DNA of 64,000 nt from Streptomyces sp. NBC_00683 (GTDB lineage: Bacteria; Actinomycetota; Actinomycetes; Streptomycetales; Streptomycetaceae), in contig NZ_CP109013.1 of assembly GCF_036226745.1 (NCBI RefSeq), forward strand, positions 7,068,001-7,132,000, read 5' to 3'. Below the pieces are notes generated by a model. The model searched no databases. It had not been told where the DNA came from and saw only the letters and a program-made list of their open reading frames with translations. A program made the translations under genes and the position numbers. Within the stretch, counting starts at the first letter, position 1; each line of letters starts with the position of its first letter. Below, one piece after another: positions 17,909 through 30,251 of the stretch.

Positions 17909-19024
17909 ATGTCGCGACTCGGCAATCTCGGCGCCCGGCTCTACCGTGGCGAGGTCGGTTACGACTTCATCGGCAAGCGCAAGATCTGGTACGGCGTCTC
18001 GATCCTGATCACGATCACGGCCATCCTGGGCCTCGCGGTCAGCGGTCTGAACATGGGCATCGAGTTCAAGGGCGGCGCGGTCTTCACGACCGACGAGAAG
18101 CCCAAGGCCTCGGTCTCCCAGGCCCACGAGAGCGCGGTCGAGGCCTCGGGCCACGAGGCGATCGTCCAGGAGCTGGGCGACGGCAACATGCGTATCCAGA
18201 TCACCGAGGTCGACACCGCCAAGGCCAACGAGGTCAAGACGCAGCTGTCGGAGGACCTCGGCATTCCCGAGGCGAAGATCAACGCGGACCTGGTCGGCCC
18301 CAGCTGGGGTGAGCAGATCGCCAACAAGGCGTGGACCGGCCTCGGCATCTTCATGGTCCTCGTGGTGATCTACCTGGCCATCGCCTTCGAATGGCGCATG
18401 GCCCTCGCGGCCCTCGTCGCGCTGATCCACGACATCACCATCACGGTCGGTATCTACGCCCTGGTCGGCTTCGAGGTCACCCCGGGCACCGTGATCGGTC
18501 TGCTGACGATCCTCGGTTACTCCCTCTACGACACTGTCGTCGTCTTCGACAGCCTCAAGGAGGGCCAGAAGGGGATCACCAAGCAGACCCGCTGGACGTA
18601 CAGCGAGGTCGCCAACCGCTCCATCAACAGCACGCTGGTCCGCTCCATCAACACCACCGTCGTCGCGCTGCTGCCGGTCGCCGGCCTGCTCTTCATCGGT
18701 GGCGGTGTCCTCGGCGCCGGCATGCTGAACGACATCTCGCTGTCGCTCTTCGTCGGCCTCGCGGCCGGTGCGTACTCCTCGATCTTCATCGCCACACCGC
18801 TGGTCGCCGACCTCAAGGAACGCGAGCCGCAGATGAAGGCGCTGAAGAAGCGGATCCTCGCCAAGCGGGCTGCCGCAGCCGCCAAGGGCGAGTCCGTCGA
18901 GGACGAGCGGGACGACCGCACGCAGGAGGACGGCTTCCCCGAGGACGCCGCAGCCGCCGGCGCCGTCGTCGGACAGCGCCAGCAGCCCAGGGGCCACGGA
19001 CGGACTCCGGGGAAGCGTCGATGA
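17909..19024 (+). CDS. secF: protein translocase subunit SecF
   Basis: Partner of SecD, 371 residues. The first transmembrane helix (ISILITITAILGLAVSGL) is followed by the short extracytoplasmic domain starting NMGIEFKGGAVF and five more helices. The conserved LIHDITITVGIYALVG and LGYSLYDTVVVFDSLKEG segments are present. The C-terminal tail is charged and cytoplasmic. The stop overlaps the apt ATG by 4 nt. Confidence 0.97.
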   Translation: MSRLGNLGARLYRGEVGYDFIGKRKIWYGVSILITITAILGLAVSGLNMGIEFKGGAVFTTDEKPKASVSQAHESAVEASGHEAIVQELGDGNMRIQITEVDTAKANEVKTQLSEDLGIPEAKINADLVGPSWGEQIANKAWTGLGIFMVLVVIYLAIAFEWRMALAALVALIHDITITVGIYALVGFEVTPGTVIGLLTILGYSLYDTVVVFDSLKEGQKGITKQTRWTYSEVANRSINSTLVRSINTTVVALLPVAGLLFIGGGVLGAGMLNDISLSLFVGLAAGAYSSIFIATPLVADLKEREPQMKALKKRILAKRAAAAAKGESVEDERDDRTQEDGFPEDAAAAGAVVGQRQQPRGHGRTPGKRR

Positions 19025-19572
19025 CCAGCACCACCGAATCGACCCGGGAGCTCCTGCTCAGCCGTATCCGCGACGTACCGGACTATCCGAAGCCCGGAGT
19101 GATGTTCAAGGACATCACCCCGCTGCTCGCGGACCCGGTCGCCTTCACGGCGCTCACCGACTCCCTCGTGGAGCTGTGCGTACGGCACGGGGCCACCAAG
19201 GTCGTCGGCCTCGAGGCGCGCGGTTTCATCCTGGCGGCGCCCGTCGCCGTCAAGTCCGGGCTCGGCTTCGTACCCGTCCGCAAGGCCGGGAAGCTGCCCG
19301 GTGCCACGCTCGGGCAGGCGTACGAGCTGGAGTACGGCACGGCGGAGATCGAGATCCACGCCGAGGACCTGTCGGCCGACGACCGGATCATGGTCATCGA
19401 CGACGTCCTGGCCACCGGCGGCACCGCCGAGGCCTCGCTGGAGCTGATCCGGCGGGCAGGTGCCCAGGTCGCGGGTGTGTCGGTCCTCATGGAGCTCGGC
19501 TTCCTCGCAGGCCGTGCACGTCTCGACGGGGCCCTGCGCGGCGCCCCGCTGGAGGCACTGATCACACTCTGA
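19021..19572 (+). CDS. apt: adenine phosphoribosyltransferase
   Basis: Salvages adenine to AMP with PRPP. 183 residues. Conserved features are PDYPKPGVMFKDITPLL, GLEARGFILAAPVA, and the PRPP-binding loop MVIDDVLATGGTA. Start overlaps secF (ATGA). The same secF-apt-relA order occurs in mycobacteria and links purine salvage to ppGpp metabolism by position. Confidence 0.96.
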   Translation: MTSTTESTRELLLSRIRDVPDYPKPGVMFKDITPLLADPVAFTALTDSLVELCVRHGATKVVGLEARGFILAAPVAVKSGLGFVPVRKAGKLPGATLGQAYELEYGTAEIEIHAEDLSADDRIMVIDDVLATGGTAEASLELIRRAGAQVAGVSVLMELGFLAGRARLDGALRGAPLEALITL

Positions 19573-19604
19573 GCGGCGCTGCGCGGCCGTAACGGCAGCA
19601 GCCG

Positions 19605-19656
19605 GTCACACAGGACGGGCACCCGGGACATCCGGGTGCCCGTCCTGTGTTGTGAC
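19605..19656 (+). terminator. terminator after apt
   Basis: A perfect 19-bp stem at 19608-19626 and 19632-19650 has a 5-nt loop (GACAT) and can be extended by GTCAC/GTGAC on either side of a one-base bulge. It ends the yajC-secDF-apt unit ahead of relA. Confidence 0.85.
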
Positions 19657-19742
19657 AGGTTCCGTGGTCCCCGGGCGAGGACCGGCCCGGGGATCGTTAC
19701 CATGGGCTTTCCGGGTAGCCCGGATCCGCACGAGGAGCGCAC

Positions 19743-22451
<2,709 letters not shown>

Positions 22452-22460
22452 CGCGGACAC

Positions 22461-22505
22461 AAGAGAGGGGCTCCTGTACGTGACACGTACAGGAGCCCCT
22501 CTCTT
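22461..22505. terminator. bidirectional terminator, relA / DUF349 gene
   Basis: A perfect 22-bp palindrome (22461-22482 with 22484-22505) around a single central base lies between convergent stops at 22451 and 22524. On the plus strand it ends in CTCTCTT, on the minus strand likewise. Confidence 0.88.
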
Positions 22506-22523
22506 GCGTCAGAACCCGGCCTG

Positions 22524-23753
22524 TCAGCCGCCGAACTCCTCCAGGCCCTTCAGGGCCTGGTCCAGCAGCGCCTGCCGGCCCTCGAGCTCGCGGGACAGCT
22601 TGTCCGCCCTGGCGTTGTTGCCCGAGGCGCGCGCCGTGTCGATCTGGGTACGCAGCTTGTCGACGGCGGCCTGGAGCTGACCGGTCAGACCCTCGGCGCG
22701 GGCCCGCGCCTCCGGGTTCGTCCGGCGCCACTCGGACTCCTCGGCCTCCTGGAGCGCCTTCTCCACCGCGTGCATCCGGCCCTCGACCTTCGGGCGGGCG
22801 TCACGCGGGACGTGGCCGATGGCCTCCCAGCGCTCGTTGACGGAGCGGAACGCGGCCCTGGCCGCCTTCAGATCCGTCACCGGCACCAGCTTCTCGGCCT
22901 CGACGACGAGCTCCTCCTTCAGCTTGAGGTTCTCGCCCTGCTCCGCGTCACGCTCCGCGAAGACCCCGCTGCGCGCCGCGAAGAAGACGTCCTGGGCGCC
23001 GCGGAAGCGGTTCCACAGATCGTCCTCGGACTCGCGCTGGGCGCGGCCCGCGGCCTTCCACTCGGTCATCAGGTCGCGGTAACGGGCGGCCGTCGTGCCC
23101 CAGTCGGTGGAACCGGAGAGCGACTCGGCCTCGGCGACCAGCTTCTCCTTGACCTTGCGGGCCTCCTCGCGCTGGGCGTCCAGCGAGGCGAAGTGCGCCT
23201 TGCGGCGCTTCGAGAACGCCGAACGGGCATGCGAGAAGCGGTGCCACAGCTCGTCGTCCGACTTGCGGTCGAGCCGCGGCAGGCCCTTCCACGTGTCGAC
23301 GAGCGCCCGCAGCCGCTCACCCGCGGACCGCCACTGCTCGCTCTGCGCCAGCTCCTCGGCCTCGACGACGAGCGCCTCCTTGGCGTGGCGCGCCTCGTCG
23401 GTCTGCTTCGCCTTCTGGACCTTGCGCTCCTCCCGCCGCGAGTCGACGGTCGCGACGAGGGAGTCAAGCCGCTTGCCGAGCGCGGCGAGGTCGCCGACGG
23501 CGTGGTGCTCGTCGACCTGCTGACGCAGATGCTCGATCGCCGCCGTCGCATCCTTCGCCGACAGATCGGTGGTCTTCACCCGCCGCTCGAGGAGGCCGAT
23601 CTCGACCACCAGGCCCTCGTACTTGCGCTCGAAATAGGCCAGTGCCTCCTCGGGGGAACCGGCCTGCCACGATCCGACGACCTGTTCGCCCTCGGCCGTA
23701 CGCACGTACACGGTGCCCGTCTCATCGACACGGCCCCACGGGTCGCTGCTCAC
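22524..23753 (-). CDS. DUF349 domain-containing protein
   Basis: 409 residues, almost entirely charged helix. Repeated DUF349 units are recognisable by the recurring W-K/R-x2-G pattern (DTWKGLPRLDRKSDDELWHRF, MTEWKAAGRAQRESEDDLWNRF, and SVNERWEAIGHVPRDARPKVEGRM), probably forming a coiled-coil rod. The C-terminus ends with LDQALKGLEEFGG. Function unknown; no membrane segment. GTG 23753 has GTGGAGGAGG just upstream. The first 45 residues (MSSDPWGRVDETGTVYVRTAEGEQ) are conserved-looking and may form a small separate domain. Confidence 0.88.
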   Translation of the reverse strand: MSSDPWGRVDETGTVYVRTAEGEQVVGSWQAGSPEEALAYFERKYEGLVVEIGLLERRVKTTDLSAKDATAAIEHLRQQVDEHHAVGDLAALGKRLDSLVATVDSRREERKVQKAKQTDEARHAKEALVVEAEELAQSEQWRSAGERLRALVDTWKGLPRLDRKSDDELWHRFSHARSAFSKRRKAHFASLDAQREEARKVKEKLVAEAESLSGSTDWGTTAARYRDLMTEWKAAGRAQRESEDDLWNRFRGAQDVFFAARSGVFAERDAEQGENLKLKEELVVEAEKLVPVTDLKAARAAFRSVNERWEAIGHVPRDARPKVEGRMHAVEKALQEAEESEWRRTNPEARARAEGLTGQLQAAVDKLRTQIDTARASGNNARADKLSRELEGRQALLDQALKGLEEFGG

Positions 23754-23913
23754 AGCGCCTCCTCCACCTGATGCCTACGAGGGGGTTCGCCCCCCGGACA
23801 TCGTCCACAGTTTCCTGGGGCGGGCAGCGCCCGCCCTGCACAACGCCAATCTAGGCGACCGGCCACCCGGCTGTCCGCACTCCGCGCGGCCGAAATTCTC
23901 CGCCCGCGCCGAG

Positions 23914-23944
23914 TGACCGGGGCCGGCCGGCCGCCCGGCCGGTC
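23914..23944 (-). terminator. GC-rich hairpin after the cyclophilin gene
   Basis: GACCGG and CCGGTC bracket further alternating GGCC pairings immediately downstream of the cyclophilin stop. Exact pairing is ambiguous because of the repeated GGCC units. Confidence 0.4.
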
Positions 23945-24731
23945 AGGCCTTGTCGACCGTCGCCTTCTCGACCGTGACCGCCTTCTTCGGAGCACCGTCG
24001 GCCGCCCCACCGGTGACGCCCGCCGCGGCGATCTTCTTGACGGCCTTCAGACCGGCATCGTCCATGGTGCCGAACGGCGTGTAGCTGGGCGGCAGTTTGG
24101 TGTCCTTGTAGACGAGGAAGAACTGGCTGCCGCCGGTGCCCGGCTGGCCGGTGTTCGCCATTGCGACGGTGCCCGCCGGGTACGTCACCGCTCCGTCGTC
24201 GCCCGCCTTGCCGAGCGCGGTCAGGTTCTCGTCCGGGATCGTGTAGCCGGGACCGCCCGTTCCGTCCCCCTTCGGGTCACCGCACTGCAGGACGAAAATG
24301 CCCTCCGTGGTCAGGCGGTGACACTTCGTGCTGTCGAAGTACCCCTTGTCCGCAAGGGCCTTGAACGAGTTCGTGGTGTGCGGGGTCTTCGCCGCGTCCA
24401 TCGCGATCGCTATGTCGCCCTGGCTCGTCTTCAGCGACATCGAGTACTTCGCTTTTTTGTCGATCTTCATCGCGGGCTCGGGAGCCTTGCTCTCGCTCTC
24501 CGAGGGAGAGGGCGACGGGCTCGCGCTCGCCGCCGCATCCGCGGAGTCCTTCGTGTCGTCGCCGTCCCGGGAGACGTACGCGCCCGCGCCGATGACCGCC
24601 ACCACGGCCACAGCCGACACGATGATCACGGCAAGGCGCCTCGTCTTCCGGCGCGCTTCCTCCCGGCGCTGCTGCTGCCGCTCGAACTTCTCCCGGGCGA
24701 GCTGCCGCCGCCGCTGATCGCTGCTGACCAC
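23943..24731 (-). CDS. membrane-anchored cyclophilin-type peptidyl-prolyl isomerase
   Basis: 262 residues. A basic, Arg/Gln-rich cytoplasmic N-terminus (about 1-32) precedes one transmembrane anchor (about 33-52, LAVIIVSAVAVVAVIGAG), then a Ser/Pro/Glu-rich linker and an extracytoplasmic cyclophilin domain (TSQGDIAIAMDAAKTPHT to the C-terminus). The catalytic-Arg region reads TKCHRLTTEGIFVLQCGDP, and TGGSQFFLVY matches the active-site wall. Two Cys (CHRL and LQCGD) could form a disulfide outside the cell. GTG 24731 follows AAGGAG. Divergent from the MBL-fold hydrolase gene. Probably assists folding of secreted proteins. Confidence 0.87.
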   Translation of the reverse strand: MVSSDQRRRQLAREKFERQQQRREEARRKTRRLAVIIVSAVAVVAVIGAGAYVSRDGDDTKDSADAAASASPSPSPSESESKAPEPAMKIDKKAKYSMSLKTSQGDIAIAMDAAKTPHTTNSFKALADKGYFDSTKCHRLTTEGIFVLQCGDPKGDGTGGPGYTIPDENLTALGKAGDDGAVTYPAGTVAMANTGQPGTGGSQFFLVYKDTKLPPSYTPFGTMDDAGLKAVKKIAAAGVTGGAADGAPKKAVTVEKATVDKA

Positions 24732-24880
24732 CGGTTGGTCTCCTTGTACGTCGTGTAATCCGGCCTGGGTTGCCCCGTACCGTATATGGGTTAGCTGTGG
24801 AATGAGGAGCGCCGGTAGGCTCTGATCTGCCGTATCCGTCTCCACAGACCTCTCCCGTCGGACGAACACTAAGGACGATC

Positions 24881-25567
24881 GTGCTTATTGCCGGGTTCCC
24901 CGCCGGGGCCTGGGGGACCAATTGCTACCTGGTCGCCCCCGCCGCAGGTGAGGAATGCGTGATCATCGACCCGGGCCACCAGGCCGCCCAGGGCGTCGAG
25001 GAAGCGCTGAAGAAGCATCGGCTCAAGCCCGTCGCCGTCGTGCTCACCCACGGCCACATCGACCATGTGGCCTCGGTCGTCCCCGTGTGCGGCGCCCATG
25101 ACGTCCCCGCCTGGATCCACCCCGAGGACCGGTACATGATGAGCGACCCGGAGAAGGCGCTGGGCCGCTCCATCGGGATGCCGCTCATGGGTGAGCTGAC
25201 CGTGGGCGAGCCGGACGACGTCAAGGAGCTGACCGACGGCGCCCTGCTGAAGCTGGCGGGCCTGGAGTTCGGCGTCGCGCACGCGCCCGGCCATACCAAG
25301 GGGTCGGTGACGTTCAGGATGCCCGAGGCCGCGGACGTTCCGCAGGTTCTCTTCTCGGGCGACCTGCTCTTCGCCGGCTCCGTCGGACGCACCGACCTGC
25401 CCGGCGGCGACCACGCCGAGCTGCTCGAGTCGCTGGCCCGTGTGTGCCTGCCGCTCGACGACTCGACCGTGGTGCTGTCCGGCCACGGCCCCCAGACGAC
25501 CATCGGCCGCGAGCGCGCCTCCAACCCGTACCTGCACGGCATGGACGCGCCCCGCCGAGGAATGTGA
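24881..25567 (+). CDS. metallo-beta-lactamase-fold hydrolase (glyoxalase II-like)
   Basis: 228 residues with the metal-binding signature THGHIDH (about residues 56-62), later His ligand in [10 protein letters not shown], Asp in [13 protein letters not shown], and final His in LSGHGPQTT. This is the short, glyoxalase II-like subgroup lacking a C-terminal substrate domain; the real thioester substrate is uncertain. GTG start follows AAGGACGATC. It precedes hisS by 14 nt, an order seen in other actinobacteria. Confidence 0.88.
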   Translation: MLIAGFPAGAWGTNCYLVAPAAGEECVIIDPGHQAAQGVEEALKKHRLKPVAVVLTHGHIDHVASVVPVCGAHDVPAWIHPEDRYMMSDPEKALGRSIGMPLMGELTVGEPDDVKELTDGALLKLAGLEFGVAHAPGHTKGSVTFRMPEAADVPQVLFSGDLLFAGSVGRTDLPGGDHAELLESLARVCLPLDDSTVVLSGHGPQTTIGRERASNPYLHGMDAPRRGM

Positions 25568-25581
25568 CGAGAGAAGTTCCT

Positions 25582-26844
25582 GTGAGTACCTTCCAGGCCC
25601 CCAAGGGCACGTACGACCTGATCCCGCCGGACTCCGCGAAGTACCTCGCGGTGCGCGCGGCGATCTCGGCACCCCTGAAGAACTCCGGCTACGGCTACAT
25701 CGAGACGCCCGGATTCGAGGACGTCGCCCTGTTCGCCCGCGGAGTCGGTGAGTCCACCGACATCGTGTCCAAGGAGATGTACGCCTTCGAGACCAAGGGC
25801 GGCGACAAGCTCGCGCTGCGCCCGGAGGGCACCGCCTCCGTGCTGCGCGCCGCACTGGAGGCCAACCTCCACAAGGCCGGCAACCTCCCCGTCAAGCTCT
25901 GGTACTCCGGCTCCTACTACCGCTACGAGCGCCCGCAGAAGGGCCGTTACAGGCACTTCTCGCAGGTCGGCGCCGAAGCCATCGGCACCGAGGACCCGGC
26001 GCTGGACGCCGAGCTGATCATCCTGGCCGACCAGGCGTACCGCTCGCTGGGCCTCGCACAGTTCCGGATCCTGCTGAACTCGCTGGGCGACAAGGAGTGC
26101 CGCCCCGTCTACCGGGAGGCGCTCCAGACCTTCCTGCGCGACCTCGACCTGGACGAGGAGACCCGCCGGCGCATCGAGATCAACCCGCTCCGGGTCCTCG
26201 ACGACAAGCGGCCCGACGTGCAGAAGCAGCTGACCGGCGCACCCAAGCTCCGCGACTTCCTGTGCGACGCCTGCAAGGCGTACCACGAGGAGGTGCGCGA
26301 TCTGCTGACGGCGGCCGGAGTGGTGTACGAGGACGACGAGAAGCTGGTCCGAGGCCTCGACTACTACACGCGCACGACCTTCGAGTTCGTCCACGACGGT
26401 CTGGGCTCCCAGTCCGCAGTGGGCGGCGGCGGCCGCTACGACGGGCTGTCCGAGATGATCGGCGGCCCCGCGCTGCCGTCCGTCGGCTGGGCGCTCGGCG
26501 TGGACCGTACGGTGCTCGCACTGGAGGCGGAGGGCATCGAGCTCGCCGTCCCGGCCACCACCAGCGTGTACGCGGTACCGCTCGGCGAGGAGGCCCGTCG
26601 CGTGCTCTTCGGCCTGGTCACCGAGTTGCGCAGGGCAGGTGTCGCCACCGACTTCGCGTTCGGCGGCCGTGGCCTCAAGGGCGCGATGAAGAGCGCGAAC
26701 CGCTCCGGTGCCCGCTTCACGATCGTGGCCGGCGAGCGCGACCTCGCCGAGGGCACGGTCCAGCTCAAGGACATGGAGTCGGGCGAGCAGCAGGCGGTGG
26801 CGCTCGACGAGCTCGTGGCCGAGGTGCGGGCCAAGCTGGCCTGA
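25582..26844 (+). CDS. hisS: histidyl-tRNA synthetase
   Basis: Class II synthetase of 420 residues. Motif 2 region [24 protein letters not shown], the histidine-A motif [15 protein letters not shown], and motif 3 with GWALGVDR are visible. The C-terminal anticodon-binding domain starts near residue 330. GTG 25582 is chosen because the protein then begins with the family-typical [15 protein letters not shown]. Likely co-transcribed with the preceding hydrolase. Confidence 0.96.
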   Translation: MSTFQAPKGTYDLIPPDSAKYLAVRAAISAPLKNSGYGYIETPGFEDVALFARGVGESTDIVSKEMYAFETKGGDKLALRPEGTASVLRAALEANLHKAGNLPVKLWYSGSYYRYERPQKGRYRHFSQVGAEAIGTEDPALDAELIILADQAYRSLGLAQFRILLNSLGDKECRPVYREALQTFLRDLDLDEETRRRIEINPLRVLDDKRPDVQKQLTGAPKLRDFLCDACKAYHEEVRDLLTAAGVVYEDDEKLVRGLDYYTRTTFEFVHDGLGSQSAVGGGGRYDGLSEMIGGPALPSVGWALGVDRTVLALEAEGIELAVPATTSVYAVPLGEEARRVLFGLVTELRRAGVATDFAFGGRGLKGAMKSANRSGARFTIVAGERDLAEGTVQLKDMESGEQQAVALDELVAEVRAKLA

Positions 26845-27265
26845 TCCGCCCGTGCACACTGCTGTGCCCGCCCGGTCCGCCCGGGCGGGCACACGTGCGT
26901 TCGGCGCCGGCCGTGCCACCGGAAGGCGAACGGGCTCAGGACCGGTCCGCCCGGACCGCGGGCGCCGGATGCCTCCCGCACCGTCAACTCGGGGGGAGCC
27001 GATTCATCCTGCCGTACGACCCCGATCCGGGAGCGCCACCGGCGGCAGGACCGGCCCCGGGCGCACGGACTGTTCCGCCGTCGCGGCTGCGGTGACCCCG
27101 CAGGATCCCGACGGTGGTGCTCCTCCCCGCACGTCGAAGGTCTTCCGGAGCCCCGCGTTCAGGGCCCCGTCGGGGCACACCTTTATGTTCATCGAACGGT
27201 TGGCCGTAGCGGCGGTGCGGCACAATGACCAAGCCCGGCTGGCGACTCAGTGATGGAACGGCGAT
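26845..27265. other. 421-bp intergenic region, hisS to VKOR gene
   Basis: Apart from the hisS terminator I see no convincing gene. Frames that stay open lack ribosome binding sites and sensible composition. The last 70 bp (ATG TTC ATC region, TTGGCC near 27200) is less GC-rich and probably holds the promoter of the VKOR-family gene, but no clean -10/-35 pair stands out. Confidence 0.4.
26863..26893 (+). terminator. terminator after hisS
   Basis: A perfect 13-bp stem (TGTGCCCGCCCGG and complement) with 5-nt loop TCCGC lies 18 nt after the hisS stop. Confidence 0.82.
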
Positions 27266-27901
27266 ATGACGATGGCAGCGGTAGACCACCCCTCCTCCCG
27301 ACAGGACGAGGACAACGGCGCGAAGACCTTCGGCGGCAGTCGCGCGCTCGCGTTGCTGCTGGTGATCACCGGCGCGGCCGGGCTGCTCGCCGCCTGGGTC
27401 ATCACGATCGACAAGTTCAAGCTGCTCGAGGACCCCAGCTTCACCCCGGGCTGCAGCCTGAACCCGGTCGTCGCCTGCGGCAACATCATGAAGAGCGAGC
27501 AGGCGGCGGCGTTCGGCTTCCCCAACCCGATGCTCGGCATCGCCACCTACTCGGTGGTCATCGGCATCGGCATGGCACTCCTGGCCGGCGCGCGCTTCCG
27601 CAGCTGGTACTGGCTCGGCCTGAACGCGGGCACGCTGTTCGGCGTCGGATTCTGCACCTGGCTCCAGTACCAGTCGCTCTACAACATCAACTCGCTCTGC
27701 CTGTGGTGCTGCCTGGCCTGGGTCGCCACGATCTTCATGTTCTGCTACGTCACCACGCACAACATCAAGCACGGCATCCTGCCCGCCCCCGCCTGGCTGC
27801 GGAACACCCTCACCGAGTTCCACTGGGTGCCGCCGGTGCTCTGGATCGGGATCATCGGCATGCTGATCCTGACCCGCTGGTGGGACTTCTGGACCAGCTG
27901 A
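27266..27901 (+). CDS. vitamin K epoxide reductase (VKOR) family membrane protein
   Basis: 211 residues with about five transmembrane helices. The redox motif CLWC (in NSLCLWCCLAW) and the upstream cysteine pair in GCSLNPVVACGNIM fit a bacterial VKOR that re-oxidises a DsbA-like partner using quinone. GFPNPMLGIATYSVV is typical of the family. Weak ribosome binding site (GGAACG). No thioredoxin-like partner is fused or adjacent, so its electron donor is encoded elsewhere. Role in disulfide formation of exported proteins is inferred from the family. Confidence 0.9.
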   Translation: MTMAAVDHPSSRQDEDNGAKTFGGSRALALLLVITGAAGLLAAWVITIDKFKLLEDPSFTPGCSLNPVVACGNIMKSEQAAAFGFPNPMLGIATYSVVIGIGMALLAGARFRSWYWLGLNAGTLFGVGFCTWLQYQSLYNINSLCLWCCLAWVATIFMFCYVTTHNIKHGILPAPAWLRNTLTEFHWVPPVLWIGIIGMLILTRWWDFWTS

Positions 27902-27945
27902 CGCAGTCGGCGGTCCTGTCAGTGGGGTGACATAGGCTGCGGAGC

Positions 27946-29319
27946 GTGGAGCCCGACCTCTTTACCGCAGCAGCCGAAGACCGCCAGGAGAAGGACCCGT
28001 CCAGCAGCCCCCTCGCTGTCCGGATGCGTCCTCGTACGATCGACGAGGTCGTGGGCCAGCAGCACCTGCTCAAGCAGGGCTCGCCCCTGCGCCGACTCGT
28101 CGGCGAAGGGAGCGGGGGCCCGGCAGGTCCCTCCTCGGTGATCCTCTGGGGGCCGCCGGGCACCGGCAAGACGACCCTGGCGTACGTGGTCAGCAAGGCC
28201 ACCAACAAGCGCTTCGTCGAGCTCTCCGCGATCACCGCCGGTGTCAAGGAGGTCCGGGCCGTCATCGAGGGCGCGCGCCGCGCCACCGGGGGCTTCGGCA
28301 AGGAGACCGTCCTCTTCCTCGACGAGATCCACCGCTTCTCCAAGGCCCAGCAGGACTCCCTGCTCCCCGCCGTGGAGAACCGCTGGGTGACCCTGATCGC
28401 GGCCACCACGGAGAACCCGTACTTCTCGATCATCTCCCCGCTGCTGTCGCGCTCCCTGCTGCTGACCCTGGAGCCGCTCACCGACGAGGACCTGCGCGCC
28501 CTGCTGCGCCGGGCCCTGTCCGACGAGCGGGGGCTGGGCGGAGCCGTCACCCTGACCGACGACGCGGAGGCGCATCTGCTGCGGATCGCGGGCGGTGACG
28601 CCCGGCGCGCCCTGACCGCGCTGGAGGCGGCGGCCGGAGCGGCCCTCGCCAAGCACGAGCCGGAAGTCACGCTCACGACGCTCGAGGAGACCGTCGACCG
28701 GGCAGCCGTGAAGTACGACCGTGACGGCGACCAGCACTACGACGTGGCGAGTGCCCTGATCAAGTCCATCCGCGGCTCCGACGTGGATGCCGCCCTGCAC
28801 TACCTCGCCCGGATGATCGAGGCGGGTGAGGACCCCCGGTTCATCGCCCGGCGGCTGATGATCTCCGCGAGCGAGGACATCGGGCTCGCCGATCCGACGG
28901 CGCTGCCCACCGCGGTGGCGGCGGCCCAGGCGGTAGCCATGATCGGCTTTCCGGAGGCGGCGCTCACCCTCAGCCACGCCACGATCGCGCTGGCGCTCGC
29001 CCCGAAGTCCAACGCGGCCACCCTGGCGATCTCGGCGGCGCAGGAGGATGTGCGCAGGGGCCTCGCAGGCCCGGTTCCCGCGCATCTGCGTGACGGCCAC
29101 TACAAGGGTGCCGCCAAGCTGGGCCACGCCCAGGGCTATGTCTATCCCCACGATGTGCCCGGCGGGATCGCCGCACAGGAGTACGCCCCGGAGGCAGTCC
29201 GCGGCAAGCGCTACTACGAACCCACGCGCTACGGCGCGGAGGCGCGGTACGCGGACGTGGCGGACCGGGTGCGTGAGCGGCTCGGCCGCGGCGATCCGGG
29301 CGGCACCGCGTCGTCGTGA
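27946..29319 (+). CDS. rarA: replication-associated recombination protein A (AAA ATPase, MgsA/RarA)
   Basis: 457 residues related to clamp-loader ATPases; acts at stalled forks and binds single-strand DNA ends. Walker [10 protein letters not shown], Walker [10 protein letters not shown], then [27 protein letters not shown], the RarA/WRNIP1 signature. The C-terminal tetramerisation domain ends with [26 protein letters not shown] 27946 start. Convergent with the DUF2470 gene, with only 37 bp between stops. Confidence 0.94.
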   Translation: MEPDLFTAAAEDRQEKDPSSSPLAVRMRPRTIDEVVGQQHLLKQGSPLRRLVGEGSGGPAGPSSVILWGPPGTGKTTLAYVVSKATNKRFVELSAITAGVKEVRAVIEGARRATGGFGKETVLFLDEIHRFSKAQQDSLLPAVENRWVTLIAATTENPYFSIISPLLSRSLLLTLEPLTDEDLRALLRRALSDERGLGGAVTLTDDAEAHLLRIAGGDARRALTALEAAAGAALAKHEPEVTLTTLEETVDRAAVKYDRDGDQHYDVASALIKSIRGSDVDAALHYLARMIEAGEDPRFIARRLMISASEDIGLADPTALPTAVAAAQAVAMIGFPEAALTLSHATIALALAPKSNAATLAISAAQEDVRRGLAGPVPAHLRDGHYKGAAKLGHAQGYVYPHDVPGGIAAQEYAPEAVRGKRYYEPTRYGAEARYADVADRVRERLGRGDPGGTASS

Positions 29320-29356
29320 CCCGTGAGCGGTCGGGTGCCACGGCTTCGGGACCGGG

Positions 29357-30190
29357 TCAGCAGGACGCCGCTTCGAAGAGTGTGTACATGGCGCGGCGCA
29401 GTTCGCTGACGTCGCGTACGGGGTCCGGGAATTCGAAGCGGGCGTCGAAGCAGTTCCCTCCGTCCTCGACGAACCGGACCCGGAGACCGAAGCGGTCGAG
29501 CGCGACCGGGACGGCGGCGGTCCGCCGGCCCGATCCGTCGTCCGCGGCCCGCTCGCCGAGCAATGTGGACAAGGTCTCCATCTGCTCGCTGTGGGCCGAG
29601 TGCAGATGCTGGAGCAGCTCGGCCTCGTTGCCGACGAGCGGATCGGGGTCCGCGTCGCGCAGTGCCTCGGGCTCGATGTCCTCGGCGCCCCACAGGTCGT
29701 CGACCGCCGCCTCCCCGACCTCCAGCCTGAGCATCATCCGGCCGGGCTCCGCCAGGCCCGGTACGCGGGTCAGCCAGCCGAAGATCCGGGCACGGCCGCG
29801 GATCCGGTGCGGGACGGAGACCGGTGCGACATCGGTGATCTCCAGCACGGCGGGGAGCTCGTCGCCCTGGGCGTGCGTCGCGGCCCGTACGACCGGTGAG
29901 TCGGCGGGGAACCGGAGGAACAGGTCCCCGTCGGGGCCGATGTACCTGGAGTCGGGCACCAGGAGGTCGGGAGGGATCACATCCAGCCCCGGTACGAGGA
30001 GTGCCGCGGAGCAGGTACTCTGTACGAGAGTTCGTGTGCGCTCGGCTGCTGACGGCATCCGAGTGTTTTCAAGCCCGCTGGGACGCGGCTGACCACGATC
30101 AGATCGGCCTTCCGTCGTAGCAGCACCTTCTGGTGTGCTGCCGCTGTCTGTGCTGTCCGTGACGTGAGTGGTGTTCCCAGGGCGAGACAT
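29357..30190 (-). CDS. DUF2470 domain protein, possibly iron-regulated
   Basis: 277 residues. The C-terminal part (NEAELLQHLHSAHSEQMETLS through LDRFGLRVRF) matches the DUF2470 domain also found at the end of HugZ/HutZ-type heme-degrading proteins. The preceding region (LLVPGLDVIPPDLLVPDSRYIG through GRARIFGWL) resembles the flavin-reductase-like split barrel partner of that family. Start ATG 30190 has AAGGAG at ideal distance; a downstream ATG at 30058 fits the conserved N-terminus (MPSAAERTRTLVQST) but has no ribosome binding site, so the first 44 low-complexity residues may be genuine. An iron-box palindrome lies 14 bp upstream. A role in heme or iron handling is inference. Confidence 0.8.
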   Translation of the reverse strand: MSRPGNTTHVTDSTDSGSTPEGAATTEGRSDRGQPRPSGLENTRMPSAAERTRTLVQSTCSAALLVPGLDVIPPDLLVPDSRYIGPDGDLFLRFPADSPVVRAATHAQGDELPAVLEITDVAPVSVPHRIRGRARIFGWLTRVPGLAEPGRMMLRLEVGEAAVDDLWGAEDIEPEALRDADPDPLVGNEAELLQHLHSAHSEQMETLSTLLGERAADDGSGRRTAAVPVALDRFGLRVRFVEDGGNCFDARFEFPDPVRDVSELRRAMYTLFEAASC

Positions 30191-30204
30191 GCGATCTCCT
30201 TGAG

Positions 30205-30223
30205 TAAGGTAAGCCTTACCTAA
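30205..30223. promoter_or_regulatory. DmdR/IdeR-type iron box between DUF2470 gene and rpsD
   Basis: TAAGGTAAGCCTTACCTAA is a near-perfect palindrome (8 of 9 arm positions pair). Read on the minus strand it matches 16 of 19 positions of the DtxR-family consensus TTAGGTTAGGCTAACCTAA. It is 14 bp upstream of the DUF2470 ATG and 28 bp upstream of the rpsD GTG, so a bound repressor would cover promoter or start-site DNA of either gene. Confidence 0.75.
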
Positions 30224-30251
30224 CTTAACCTACAACGGAGGTCTGGAGAAC

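Noticed and set aside
13786..17925. Very long minus-strand open frame over ruvA-ruvB-yajC-secD
   Set aside because: It runs antisense to several clear genes and exists because GC-rich third positions suppress stops; its translation is low-complexity Arg/Gly/Asp/Leu with no start signal.
26900..27253. Small Pro/Arg/Ser-rich frames between hisS and the VKOR gene
   Set aside because: No ribosome binding sites, unnatural amino-acid composition and both strands equally open, as expected for non-coding GC-rich DNA.
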